Positions 47,279-60,659 of a DNA stretch of 64,000 bases are shown here, piece by piece (position 1 is the first letter of the stretch; every line of letters begins with the position of its first letter). Source of the DNA: Azadirachta indica. Lineage: Eukaryota > Streptophyta > Magnoliopsida > Sapindales > Meliaceae. The DNA is taken from contig CM040440.1 of NCBI GenBank assembly GCA_022749755.1, positions 52,147-116,146 on the forward strand, given 5' to 3'. The position numbers and the translations under genes were made by a program. Below the pieces are notes generated by a model. The model had not been told where the DNA came from. It worked only from the letters and a program-made list of their open reading frames with translations, and made no database searches.

Positions 47279-47829
47279 TGCCTACTTTAAAAAGCAAAAC
47301 ATCTAGTATCATCTATCATCCTCATGGACCAATTTGTTTGTGATAAAGATAGCCACAAATTCTACATGTATATATTTGCAAAATATGGTTAAGAGAAAAA
47401 GAAATAAGAAAAGAAAACAACAAACAAAAATGCAAGAACAAACTAATACTTAACTAGCATGCATATATGCAGCAAATACCACATCTATATATCTTGTTTT
47501 GGAGTATTGTCAGCCTCCTACAACACCTTGCGTCAAAAGTATTGGGTATGTCAATTTTTGTTTCATTTACAATCGGCATACCATTTGCAAGTCTGCAATT
47601 ACAACAAAAGTGAAACACAAGCCACCAAAAGTATTAGCGTTAATGCGCTTTACAAACATATCAAAAAAGACTGTCACCTCAAATATGTTTTCTACCTCAA
47701 GGATAATTTTGTGGCATAAAACAAATTTAAGCGATTACAGTTTCAGCGATTTGAGCAAAGAACATATGACAGAAAAATCAAGGACAAAGAGGTCAAGAAT
47801 GAAGCAGAAAGAGACAGCATACTGAAGAA
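47279..47829 (-). repeat. Unit 3 copy of the PPR downstream flank
   Basis: Homologous to 5,290-5,914 and 11,250-11,807, starting at TTGCCTACTTTAAAAAGC. Non-coding. It defines the unit 2/unit 3 junction of the tandem array, at a different breakpoint from the unit 1/unit 2 junction. Confidence 0.78.
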
Positions 47830-49726
47830 TCAGTCATACTAGTTGCTCCACCACTTGTCAATGGCTGCTTGAATCCTTTTAGGTTTGCAAACCTCTTTAA
47901 CAACTCTTTCCCAAATAGAGGTTTCCGGTGACAAAAACTTTTGCAGCATCACTTCTACAATCTTCAAAGCACCTATTGTTCTTTGTCACTTAAAATGTTG
48001 GCCTGCTTAGCTCATTTAAAAACACTCTTCCATCTTGAGGCGTGTCAAGCTTCTCTTTCAAAGCTGTCAAAAATATGTTGCATGTGATGCATCATACTAT
48101 CCAAAAGATCAATGGCATGGGAAATGTTATTTTGCTTGCACAGAGCATTAAATAGTATGTTGTGAGTGAAATCATCAGGCTGAGACTCTGGCTCCTGCCA
48201 AAGCATCTCGATAAAAAGTTTCAAAGCTTCTTCTAGTGAGCCAGCATTGCAGAGACCAAGAATCATTGAACTGTAAACCACAACATCAGGTTTACATCCT
48301 CACAAAGGCCATGAATGAGCACACTGTAACAAACCTCATTGCGTACAAAGTTAGTCTTTTCCATCTCTTTCCAAATTTCAATAGCCATATGACCTTTACC
48401 GCTATCAAAGAATCCTTTCATCAAGGAGCTGTAAGTAAAGCATTTGGTGTGCAACCATTAGTTATCATTTCAGAGAGAATTTCCGCAGCTTCATCAGGTT
48501 TTCCCACTCGACAGAACCCATCTATGAGAGCACTGTAAACCATGGTGTTCGGCTTGCAGCCTTTTTCCATTATTTGCTTCCACAATTTCATAGCATCCTC
48601 AGTCTTCTTCTCTTTGAATAACCCATTAATAAGAGATGAATAAATATACCCATTCACACAGAACCACATTTCCTCCATAGATATCAACACACGAACCCCA
48701 TCAACAGCTCTCCCTTGCTTAACTAACCCATTAATAATTGTTCCATATGTAACTTCATAGGAACACATTTATTCGCTGCCTTACGATCGAAGAGACCAAC
48801 TGCTTTAGCCAACTCCCCCTTAAGACGCAAACCATGAATAAGTGTGTTATAAGTCACCTCATTAGGTACGCAACCTTTGAGAAACATGTTGTCCACCAAC
48901 TTGGCTGCCGGTACCAAGTCACCCTCTTGCACAAACCATTAATCAAAACATTAAACGTAACTGGAGAAAGGAAACAACCCTCAGTTTGCATTTTGTCTAA
49001 TAACAAAAACTGCCTCATCAATTCTGTTTTCTTTGCACAATCCATCCATTAATGTGCAATAAGTATATATATCTGTTGTACATTTCATCATCGGCATCTT
49101 TCTAAACACCTCCATTGCATTATCAATAATTTACACATTGTCTTAATAACCAAATTAAAACTCAACGTATTTGGCAAAATATTCATATGTTTGGCGTTAA
49201 CGACACAATTATAAAACTCTAGAACTTGATGAAAACCTCTTGTATTATAACATTAAGAACCAAATTAAATGACTTAACGGTTCGTTCACAGTGAAAATCC
49301 TCATCCATCTTATCAAACTTATAACCTCTTTAACTAAATGTGCTTTCACATAAGCCTTAAATATACAAATAAAACTCTTCTCTAAAACCACCCTCTTTTC
49401 ATATCTCATTCGATGGAAAACCATCTCTAAAGACCTAAAATCACCCGAATTAGCATAGTTTTCAATGAGGGAATAAAACGTTGAATCGCTTAGCTTATAA
49501 GAACCCAGTTTTGGAGCAGAGTTAAAGATTTGATTGGAGATTGGTCGGTGGGATTTAGAGTTGTCTTGTTGGGGTTCAGTTTCCATATCTTTATAGGATG
49601 GAAGTGAACTAATAGAAAGAGAAATAATTGGGAAACAACACTTACTGGGTTTCTTATTGAAGAAGACGATCTCTTGATAGCCATAGCCATGTTGGTGAAA
49701 AGGGATTTTTTGCACCATTTTTGCAT
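47830..49726 (-). pseudogene. EMB1025-like PPR pseudogene (unit 3)
   Basis: Full-length relative of the gene at 11,808-13,796 with the same start region (ATG at 49,726, MQKWCKKSLFTNMAMAIKRS) and end region (stop at 47,830). It carries many disabling changes. These include a nonsense change three codons before the normal stop (CTAG near 47,840), a deletion near 48,090, a ~50 bp deletion near 48,300, single-base indels near 48,440, 48,760, 48,930 and 49,010, and a frameshift near 49,650 after IRNP. The longest remaining frames are 60-160 codons. It is a typical decayed paralogue. Confidence 0.93.
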
Positions 49727-50900
49727 TGGTTTCCAGATGTTTTCCCGCTTCCTAAAAGCGAACGAACACATCTGCTTTCTGTTTCTGCTTCTGCCAGTTC
49801 TGGTCTGTTAACTTCAACCCTTCTTACGGTGAGGGCCGGGCAAAATACCGGATCGGGTTGACATGAACCGGCCGGCTATAAATAAATCAGAAAGGGAAAA
49901 AAAATATATTTATACTGTAAACCAATTTTATGTAAATTTCTAATATTTCCGATTTAAAAGGACGTGTATATTATAGATATAAATGGATTGATTATATTAT
50001 TTATTATAAAATACTTCATATCAAATTAAATTTAGTCCAAAGAATTTTATTTAATAAAATAAATTTTGTAACAATTTATTCAAAACAAAATTTTAGAAAT
50101 CAAATCAAATTCAAATTGTATTTTATAATCTTTTAAAAAAAATAATATTTTTTTATAAATTTAATCCTACTATTCACATTGTACCAAAAACTAATATATT
50201 AAAATTGAAATTTCTATCCTAATTTTTAATTTTGGTATCATTCAAAAAAAAAATTATTATTCAAAATATAATACTCATAAGTTGAAGTGAAACTGTAAGT
50301 TAAAATATTCTATATTTTCTTTTATTTGTTTGACAATAATTTGATATGTAATGATCAAAAAAGTTTTAAATAAAATATAATTTTCATTTTATTTTTATAT
50401 ACCTATTTAAGAAATTATATTTTAGTATAAAAGATAATTATCAGACACATAATTCATATAAATAATTAATATACATAATAAGGTGAATAATGGATTTTTA
50501 AGACGTTCAGTACAAATCCTTTCATATCTTATGCTTAATTTATTATCAACGGTTAGTAGTTTATAAAGCCACAAATGCTAGAAATAAAAATATTAATGTC
50601 AAATATTAAAAAAAAAAATGAGAAATCTCAACTAAAAATTACATTTTGTTTAACTTAACTTCAATCACAGGAAAAGCACTACTATAACATACAAGGGCCA
50701 CTATGATATTTTCAATTGAATTGTTTCATGAATGGAAGGAAATAGAAAGCTAAATAAATCTTCATTTATTCATCGAAATGAGTAAGCAAAAGCACTTTCT
50801 TATTCCTTTATACTATCAAGTGTATGATACCCATCCACAACATACATAGTTTATTGGCTCCAACACCAATATAACCAACGAGAGAAACACACTACAAAAT
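49727..50900. other. Unit 3 PPR-MOSC intergenic region
   Basis: A/T-rich, non-coding. It corresponds to unit 2 positions 13,797-16,920 minus the 1.8 kb foldback element. The CCGGCCGG cluster upstream of the PPR copy is present near 49,870 in altered form. The right part is the 3' flank of the intact MOSC gene. Confidence 0.6.
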
Positions 50901-53283
50901 TCAAGCAGCTGCTTCAGCAGCAGAAGAGGTCTTCCTCAGCACATAAACAGGATCACCCACTTTAACGACTTTTCCATTTCCTTCTGTAAGGTTGCCCTTG
51001 CACACTAAGTTCTGCCCAAAGTAAATCTGCAAGACAATGTATGATATTTTTCAATAATCATGCTTTTTAATGGAATATTATTGTGGTTAAATGTTTTCAA
51101 TTCGAATCTCACCTTCCCCTGTTGTTTCTTGTTTGGACGCAACACTTTATCTGATCTAATTTTCATCAGAGTATCATTCGGTTCTGGACCGGCAATTCCT
51201 GTATCTTGATTGATGGTTGGTATCTGCGAAACATCCTTGATGGTATTAGAACCTTGAAGACAATGGAGGCATTACTTGGAACAAGAATCCGTAACAACAT
51301 ATCAATTTGTAAAATAGATAATTTGCAAAATGGAGAAAGACAGCACTTTACCTTACAGCGGGAGCAAAGCTTAACACCTGCAAATCTGAACTTGTTTATT
51401 TGGACCTCTGTCCATAAGTCCTCGGAAAATGGCTCGCAACCATCAACAAGAATGCTGTTGTATTCCAGTATAAATTGGACATTTGTATACCAAACAAATA
51501 AGAAACATAATGAGTCACTAAGGAAAAGGGAAAGAAAATAGCTGATGATGTCAAAAGAATCAACATCTAAGGCAGTAATTATTATATGCCCTAAGCAAGT
51601 TTAAAATGTAATGGCAACACTGAGCAACGAAAAGAAGTAATATTGCAAGCTGCCAAGTTATACTTGGGTCTAAAACGATTAACAGGAACAGGCTCCTTGA
51701 GAAGCTTATTTAGTGCGTCCAAAGATCCCTGCAAAAGATATATTTATAAGCTTAAGGTTTGAGATTTCACATCAGAAGAAGGATGACATATGTTACTAGG
51801 GCTTCTCATATTGACTAACCTGAGACAACAGCATAAACGGATACCCATCAGCAAACATTATCTTTTGTCCATGAGCATATTTGGGATCTACAGGTCTGGT
51901 TTCTGATTCTGCAGTAGGAAACAGTGCAGCCAGATTATCAGCCAAAACATGGGTTAGGCCAGCATAGCATTCTGCTTTTTACTAATGCCCCTAGTCAGTC
52001 CACTGAATATTAAGCACCGAATTCAAAACCAACCTGAATTATAACGAACTAGCCGACTAGTTTTCCCTAGGTAATTTGTAAACCAATTTGATGCTTCAGC
52101 TCCCTCATCATATGCAGAGCCAGACCACTCCCATACAGAAACACCATCTGCTATATCACGCGGTTTATTCAGTGAAATCTTAAGCTCATCCATCCCTGGA
52201 GCTCTTATTACTGTAAAAGAAAGTGCCAAATCACATTCAGAAATTTAAACAAAAAAAAAAAGCAATGAGCAAAATACACCAGTGCTATCTGAGAAAGATT
52301 TACCCATATATGAGCTTCTAGTAGGTTCCCATCCCTCTAAAAATGCTTCTTTTGGCAGCTCAATCTCAACCAGAGCAAGCTTTGGCTCGACTCTTTGAGT
52401 GTATGCCCTCCCTTTGTAATTAACAATCAACCACTGCCTATCCCACCGAAATCCTGTATATATCCAGAAAGCATGAAAAAAAAAAGTGCAAATTAAGTTT
52501 GCATTCGACATTAAAATCACTAAGGACAAGCCTCTAATTGTTTCAGACCAAATCATCTCAAAGTTGCAAAATTATTTCTGAGTAATCTAATTTGACAACT
52601 GGTGATTTCAGTTTTGTTGGATCATACATAATTTCAAAGGATATTATGCCCGAATATCCAACATCTATAACATGTTTCAAAATTATTTCATAACTACAAC
52701 AACTATCAAAAACTCATCCTTCGACTACTTTTCCTTCAGCTCCATTAAAAAACTTATGGATGGCAAAAGAGCATTGACTCAAACCAATGACAACAACTCA
52801 ATTATTCAGCTAAATCTTCACAACATAAAAGCTAAAATTGACTCCATCACCAACAGAGCTCAAAATATATCCTCTGGCTGATCAAGAACAGAAAATTAAA
52901 ACTTTATTCATAGAACATAATCAAAACAATTAAAAAGTAAACTGGTGAAAGCAATAGACACGACCATTCAAAACTTAATATCAAAAAGCTTGTCTCAACA
53001 TTCATTCAAGAAATTGACAAAAGAAACCCGTAGAATTCATTATAAATACAGAGAATTCACAGTATAAATTAATAAAACAGCGAGAAAAATCATCTGGGTT
53101 AAACCCACAAACATGCGTGAAGAATTGGAAAGAGAAAAAGAAAATAAAAATCTGTAACGGTAGTTTTGACATAGGCAAAGAATGCATACCAGTAGGAGTG
53201 AGGGGAGCCTGAGGTACAGAAATTCCTTTGCATGATTTAACTGGGTATACAAAGATTGATGTTACTTTGGCTGCAGCCTCCAT
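50901..53283 (-). CDS. MOSC-domain protein, mARC-like molybdenum-cofactor enzyme
   Basis: The only intact copy of the three. Eight exons on the minus strand: 53,283-53,190, 52,453-52,304, 52,210-52,034, 51,908-51,820, 51,728-51,664, 51,454-51,352, 51,223-51,113 and 51,026-50,901. All introns are GT-AG, the phases agree, and the joined frame is 304 codons. The N-terminal MOSC_N beta-barrel part (KVTSIFVYPVKSCKGISV, residues 6-23) is followed by FRWDRQWLIVNYKGRAYTQR, the MOSC core with VPVNRFRPN, and CSRCK at about 222-226, whose second Cys matches the cofactor-binding Cys of mARC proteins. Family members are amidoxime or N-hydroxylated-compound reductases, often mitochondrial. The end is Ala-rich (SSAAEAAA). 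The start is the first in-frame ATG. Plant homologues are At5g44720 and At1g30910. Confidence 0.92.
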
Positions 53284-56200
53284 TTTCTCTTCACAGCTTG
53301 TGTTGTGTTTGTGTTTTGCTTCTGCTTGCCCTGCTGCCACTGATGATGGTGATTCATAACTTTGAATTCTAACATGGATTGGGACAGGAGGAATTGGACA
53401 CTTGCCAGTCTGATCTTTCTTCCAAGAATTTGTTATTTAGTTTTTATTACATTTTGAACCCTACACTTTCACTTAATGTGAATTTTGACCATTGTATTAC
53501 ATTATTCCAATAATATGTACGTTCTTTAATTATTATCTAATATTTTATAATTTAGAATTGAAGAAATAATCTAATTGATTTGGTCTCTTATCCTGGAAAA
53601 AAATTGAAGTATCGATTCTTTCTCGCCCCCAAAATTTGGAGAATAAACTATTGTAATTAAACCCCAAGTTTTAAGAGATATTTTAAATTTTACCACATAA
53701 AATAGATTATTTTTTGTAATTGATAGTTAAATGTAAGATGGCAATTTAAAGCACGAAATGATTATTCAATATGAATTTGATGTTATTAAATAGATTCAAA
53801 TATAAAATTTTGATACAAATAATAACTGTATTGTATTTGTCTTAAATAGTTAATAATTATGTCATATTTGTATTTGATGTTCCTAACCCATTTATTCATT
53901 TAAAATATAATTAATTAAATATAATAATCATATTTAAATGAATTGAGTTTTAAATGAATAATCATGTTTAAATGAATTATGTCTAATATACACAAATTAT
54001 ATTTACTTTTAAAAAATTGTCACAAGTAATAAATGAATCATATTCATACCACACAAATAATAAATGAATTTTATTTTATATTAACTAAAATACCATTCAT
54101 TTATCTAAATTACTGCCTCTAATTAAAAGTATAGTATTATATTTATTATTATAATGATATATCACATCCTTATTCTAACGTTTAGATTGTATCACTTAAA
54201 TAAAAACTGTAGAATGTATTATTTACCTCTCCTACTGTTATATTTAATTATTAGTTGACCGTTAGTATAGAATAAACGTATAAAATATTATTATTTGATA
54301 TTTATTATTTTAATTGAAGAAGAAAATTTTATTTTTCAAATAGGAAAAAAAATATTTTTTTCTTAATTTTTTAATTAATTTTATTAATATCTCCGAGTGC
54401 TTTATTTGGATAATGCTTATTACAGAAAATAAATAAAAAATACTTCAATTCAAGTTTTCAATTTTTCTATCTTTTATCACATGGTCATTTTATTTATTTT
54501 ATATACTTGAATTAGCTATCATTTTATTTACTTTATATTCTTAAAATAACTAACATACTGTAAGATAAAAATAACTATTGCAAAAAAATTATTTTTAATA
54601 AAAAAATACATAATTAAGGATATTTGAATAAATTCACTATTTTTGATTAATTGATTAACACTGTACGAGAGGTATATGATCCAATTTCCATTCCTTCTTT
54701 CTAAGTAATATAAGCCCAAATTTCGAGGGAGATAACATCTCTACTATTGTGTGATTTACTTATTCTTTCTTATTATAACCTTGGCTACAACGAGTTGAAT
54801 ATCATATTACTATATCTATTTTTATTAAACTGAAATTAATAATTTAATTTCTAATTCTTATCAGTCATTTACTTTTTTTAATTTATCTTTTAAAAACAAA
54901 TTATATTATAATTGTATCATTTTCTATTGGTATATTTTAAATATTAGTTTGAAATAATCAATGTAAATAAAAGAATTATACTTAATTACTGGTAATGTTT
55001 TAATAACATAAAATTATTGAAATTGGTTTCAACCAAATACGTATCTTTATTTTTTTCAAAAATTATGTCAAATATGCTTTTACAATTTTTAATTTGAAAA
55101 CAGTTTTCAACTATTATATCAAATATATTTTCAAATATTACAGTATTAAAAATGCAACTTATAGTTTTGAGCGGAATCCAAATTTTTAAAGGTATTTTTC
55201 AAATCACAAATCAAATAGTCCTTAACTTCAATTAATTTAATTTTGTTAGAATATTATCATTTTTATTCCTAAATTTTATTAAATAATAAATAGGACATAT
55301 CTCACAATTAACATTTTAATGCTCAATATGTACAACATATTAGGGACTACAATATTAAATTTTTAAAAAATTATTTTATTATTTTAAAACGTTAAGGAAA
55401 AAAAATATTATTCTTCAAATCAAAATGCTAACAATTAGTTAGGGTAAACTAAAATATTAAAATGTTCCCATCCTTTTTTTAATAATATTTTAGCATGTTA
55501 TGACTAAAGAATTTTAATCAAAAATTTATGACATTTTACTTAAAAAAATTATATTTACATATTACATTTTCTTAAAAAAATTATCAAATACATAATAAAT
55601 GTAAAAAAAAATAAAATACATATATATTATATCTATTAAAAAAAGATAATTGAAATAATTTTTTCGTATTTTAATTAAAATTAAAGTTAAATTATTAAAT
55701 ATGAATATAAAAATATATCTAATTATCAATTCTATTGTTACATAGTACTATTTAATTCATATATTATAATTTATTATTCTCATTTCATCTGAAAATTTTT
55801 ATTTTCTCTTTATAATATGTCATAAATGTTCCTGAACTATTTTTTCTCACAAAATAATCATCTAAATTTGTTTGTATTTTAATTTGGATAATCGTCTTGT
55901 CATTTCTAAACTTTACTAAACTAATAAACTACAATAAACTTTTCAGGTTTAACATTTTAATCTCTAATAATGATATGTCAAATATGGCAATAGGGACTAA
56001 ATTGTTAAAAATAAAAAAAAATTATCTTATTTTATTTCTTTATTGAAGTATAAGGACAAAAATAATAATATGGTCAATCTAACAAAAGATAAATCAAGAA
56101 AATATCTTCCATTTTTATCAAAATTTAGAAAATATTAGCACAGTCCAAATACTCAGAAAATATCTAATATTTTTCTAAAAGTTAAGGAGTATGTAGAAAC

Positions 56201-56838
56201 ATGCCTTTTATTAAATTTCACCATCACACTCGTTAAAGATATAAAAAAAAAAGAAAAAAAGATACTTTGAGAATAAATTCACGTGGACAAAGATATATTA
56301 TTGCGTCCTACAAACAATATTTAAAAAGAGACAATGAAATTAAGTATTAACAATAGATATTAGATAGGTACTAAATATTGCCATATCATATGTACTTAAA
56401 AGTAACAAATATTAGATGAGGACTAACATGTTAAAAATTGAAACATTTATATCCTAATTTGTTATTTTATTAAAGTTAGGGATGAACTACTATTACCTGT
56501 CTTTTTGTTTTTTTGAGGTTTTATGAAAGACTTTATGGCCAAAATTAATGTTTAAAAATAATTGAGTATTAACAAATCATCATTTTAAAGATCTTTTTTC
56601 ATTTTTCAAAAAAAAAGTTTTATAAATACTATCAAATAACGTCATCTTATTTTTTGGACAAAATGATATTATAAATTTTATGTATAAAAAATAAAATAAA
56701 CAAGAAAAAGAAAATTCGCTTTTTTTGAGTACTCTAGAACATATATCAAAATGTATTGATAATTATAGAAAAGAAATATTCCAAAACAAAAGGATAAAAT
56801 TAGGTGGTCCAAAACTCCTATTATAGCATAAGAAGAAT
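53284..56838. other. AT-rich intergenic region upstream of the MOSC gene
   Basis: The first few hundred bases include the MOSC promoter, with no distinctive motif visible. Beyond that the DNA is strongly A/T-rich with no gene. About 55,300-55,780 resembles the foldback-family sequence at 24,740-25,240 (shared AATTCATATATTATAATTTA and TAATTAAAATTA text). A directly repeated block, TTAACATTTTAAT followed by AGGGACTA, occurs near 55,309-55,345 and 55,950-56,000, suggesting further decayed transposons. Confidence 0.5.
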
Positions 56839-57660
56839 ATCATGAAAAGTTTATAATACTTTTTTAAAATAATTAACTTTCAAACATAAAGAAAAGGTTA
56901 AAAGAAAGTTGGTAAAGTGCATTGCAATCCAACCGAATGTTGGACCAATTAGATTCCCCAATGATTCTTTTTTTCTATTTATCATTTTTCCTAAAAGAAA
57001 AATTTGGAGGGAATCGAGAAATTTAATCCACAAAATACAAAAATTTGTCTTTTACAGTTATTCAATTTCTAGAAGTATAAGAAAACTATCATAAAAAGTT
57101 TATAATACTTTTTAAAAATAAATAACGTTCGAATATAAAGAAAAGGTGAAAAAAAAGTTGGTAAAGTGTATTGTAATCTATCTATACATTGGACCAATTA
57201 GATTCTCCAATGATTTTTTTTTCAATTTATCATTTTTTCTAAAAAAAAAAGATTTGGAGGGAATCGAGAAATTTTATCCACAAAATACAAAAATTTTGTC
57301 TTTTACAGTTATTCGATTTCTAGAAGTATAAGAAAACTATCATAAAAAGTTTATAATACTTTTTAAAAATAAATAACGTTCGAATATAAAGAAAAGGGAA
57401 TAATTCGAGAAATATAAGAAGACTGTCATAAAATGTTTATAATACTTTTTTAAAATAAATAACATTCGAATGTAAAGAAAAGGTGAAAAGAAAGTGGGTA
57501 AAGTGCATTGTAATCTATCTATACATTGGACCAATTAGATTCCCTAATGAATTTTTTTTTTATATTTATCGCTTTTTCTTAAAAAAAATTTTGAAAAGGA
57601 TCAAAAAATTTCATCCACAAAACACTAAAATTTTGTCTTTTACCATTATTTGAATTCGAG
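56839..57660. repeat. Tandem ~250-bp repeat, about 3.3 units
   Basis: Units begin ATCATRAAAAGTTTATAATA at 56,839, 57,088, 57,339 and (as GTCATAAAATG) 57,425. Units 1, 2 and 4 are about 235-250 bp and share GGACCAATTAGATTC and TTTTGTCTTTTACAGTTATT-like text; unit 3 is truncated to ~86 bp. The open frames at 56,909-57,094 and 57,146-57,331 lie at the same place in consecutive units and reflect the repeat, not genes. Confidence 0.85.
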
Positions 57661-57730
57661 ATTGCGTGATAGTATTAAACATGCCCTAAATCGTCCAAAC
57701 TCAGCTTAGAGGGCTTAGATTTACTTATAT

Positions 57731-59626
57731 GGGGAATTTTCACATACCTCCCCTGATGTTTACCAAAATCATAGATAGCTAGAAAGAATAGTTTTATTTA
57801 CAGCTGGTACCCCTCTGACTTCCATCCACTTTCTCTAATTTTTACGTTCAAAATCCCATTTTGCCCTCATTTTGATTTGCAGAAAATCTGCAACTAGTTT
57901 TTCAACTAAAATAATAATATTATATATTTAAATGGTAACAAGGCTGCAACTTTTTTTAACTAAAATAATATATTATATAATTAAATAAAATAAGGATAGT
58001 ACAAACAAGCAGCAAACAAAAGAAAAAAAAGTCGCCATCCAGCAGCAGATACACCTGTAAAAACAGTAACAGCAATGAAAACAACACCATTGCACGAAAT
58101 AAAGAAAACAACAGCAGCCTCCCAGCAGTAGAATTTACAACAGCAGTAGCAATTTAGTAGGACAGCACCCTTCCAGTAACAATAAAAGAAGCACTAGATC
58201 AGGGATATTCACTAGAAAAAGCAATGAACAAGCAGAGCAGGGCCAAAAAATGGCTGCACATTCAGTACAAAGCAGCAACAACCAGCACCTATACAAAACC
58301 GACAATCTGAAAACGGACGATTCAACATATATCTGAAGTTTAGGATAACCCAAGAACACAGCAGCAGCTCTTTGCAAATTGAAGAAGGAGGTGAATGCCG
58401 CCAAGAATAAGCAGAGTAACTGAGTCCATGATTAGCAAAGGAATCTCCCACTATTATACATGCTCGAACAACACAACTCCATACACATTGCCAATCTTGT
58501 GCTCCAAAAAAACTGTGAATCCAGTTTCTTTCATCGATACCACTAACCCTAACACACCCAAAATCACACAAAAATGCAAGATAAACTAAAAAAGAAGAAA
58601 CGTGAGAAAAAAATAGAGAATTTGTGTATATGAAGCAAAATATAATGTATAACACACCAAATAATGCAAAATTTTTAAGCTTAAAGCCAAAATCATGTTA
58701 TAATTAATGAAACCCACATGCATGAACCCACACATAAATAACAAATAATCGATTAACAATTTTATTGCCATAAAAAAGTTAGTGATCATATAATCCATTA
58801 GAATCAAACATCAATTAATAAACTTAAAATGTAATATTTAAAATTTAAAACAACATGCAAACTCAAATATAATCTCGAATCTATCGATTTTCTATAAGAA
58901 ATTTCTTAAAAAAAATCACAATTGTTTTATTAGAAAAAAATCCCAAATCTATAACCTTAAGTTCCACAACTACTCTACAGCTTCTTGCCTCCCTCTTTTG
59001 TCGGCGGCGCCACAACTACTCGACAGCCACATCAGAAGTTTCTTTATCGTGCAGCCACACATGTCGTGATTCGCCGTCGTCAAAACTAACTCGCTCAACA
59101 TCAGGCCGTCATCGATTTTTGTTGGTTAGCGATTACATTGTAGTGGTGGGTCGACGGCCTAGGGTGCTAGTGGTGGATGCTAGTTATCAAAATGATGATG
59201 GCGCTCGAATTGGAAAACCGATAACGGCGTGCGCGGGTGAGCAGAGTGTCGCTAGCTTCCAAGTAGCTGATAACGGTAGGAGGTTGCCGGTAAAGAACTG
59301 TGGCTTGCGTTTTAGCATAGTGGTTAGATGCGGCGGCTGTTATGATTTAAGATTTTGTTTTGTGTTTTAATTTTATTTAAAATAAATTTAATCTTATTTT
59401 TTCGCAAGAAAGAATACTGAGAGAGTACGGTTTGCAGAAACTGAGAGAGAGAGTTGAGCATTGACTTTGAAGTGAGTCTTGAGTATGCATTGACAGTCAT
59501 ACCCTTGCAATTGACAGTCAAAAATAACGGCATCCAAATTTAGGGGAGGTGTCTGTAAATTACGTCATTCTTTTTATGTATCTGTAATTTTGATAAACCT
59601 CAGGGGAGGTATGTGAAAATTTCCCC
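57731..59626. mobile_element. Mutator-like element with GC-richer internal cargo
   Basis: The left end GGGGAATTTTCACATACCTC is matched by the inverted right end, whose minus strand reads GGGGAAATTTTCACATACCT. Both continue with CCCCTGA and AAAAT.A, and a second CTCCCCT-type block lies near the right end (59,542-59,550). No target duplication is visible at the edges. Inside, 58,030-58,400 is rich in CAGCAG, and 58,980-59,345 is markedly GC-richer than its surroundings. Both could be captured host sequence, as Mutator-like elements often carry, but neither gives a recognisable protein. Confidence 0.65.
58980..59345. other. GC-richer segment inside the Mutator-like element
   Basis: It contains runs such as GTCGGCGGCGCCACAACTAC and GGCGTGCGCGGGTGAGCAGA in an otherwise A/T-rich region. 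A 70-80 codon frame is open on the plus strand but begins at a TTG and shows no known motif. It is probably transduplicated host DNA; the source is not identified. Confidence 0.45.
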
Positions 59627-60659
59627 AAACGTAACCATCAAGAGGTTAAATAAATCACGTGAAAAATTTAATTCAATGGGAGCTTAAATAAATTGTGAAA
59701 TATATCAACCAAGGGTCAAGGGATTTTTTTTTGACTTAATTATAAATAATTTTATTAATATATTTAAGAGTTATTTATTTTTTAACTTATATTTAAAATT
59801 TTGTTAAAAATATCTTAATTTAATTAAGGTAAAAATTTTAAGTTAAATATAAATGACCAAAGATCTAAATGAATTACATATTTTAGTTATTAATAATATT
59901 TTTAATTTATTATTTAACATTTATATATATCAACATATCAACTTTAAATTTTCTGATACTTGTCAATAATATTTTTAGTTTTATTATTTAACATTTATGT
60001 TCAGATACTTTTGGTAAAAACATCCATTAATATTCTTAATTTTATTATTTAATATTTATATTTAAATATTTAAGATAAAAAAATTTATCTATATTCTTAA
60101 TTTTATTACTTAATATTTATATTCAAACATTTAAGATAAACAAATCTATTAGATTTAAATTTTAATTAAATTTAAATTTCAAATAGAAAGAATAAATATT
60201 ATCTAAGTATAACAATTGTACTTAACAACTAAGGCCAATTCAAAATTTTATTGTTTATAAGATAGTTAGCAATTGTTGTACTCAAGGAATAATCAAGTGT
60301 TAGAAAAAGTAATTAAATATTGGATAAGCGGTGTTACTAAATGTTCTATAAGTTTTAAAAGTCGAGGATGTGCGTTTGGTAAACTTGTGATAAGAGTGCG
60401 TAATAAACATAGGGGTTAATTTTAAAGAATCCCAGGATATTTTAATAATATTCAACTCATACCCAACTTTTTCAAAATTCATCCTATACCCAAATCATTA
60501 AATTTTCTGTTAAATATAATTATTGACTATATTTAACAATTAAAAATACTATTTTACCCCTATTCCTTATAAATCTAATTAAAAGACAAATTTATCAAAT
60601 ACTATACAAATAATTACCATATTATTTTTCATAATTAACCTAGAAAATAAAATTTTTTC
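59627..60659. other. AT-rich intergenic region
   Basis: No gene seen. About 59,870-60,150 repeats a short theme (ATTATTTAACATTTATATT followed by TTTTGGTAAAAA or TTTAAGATAAA) three or four times, a degenerate tandem array with a period of roughly 65-70 bp. The remainder is featureless. Confidence 0.45.

Noticed and set aside
58135..58655. Cys/Leu-rich open frames on the minus strand
   Set aside because: No family motif. They arise from CAGCAG-rich and A/T-rich DNA inside the Mutator-like element.
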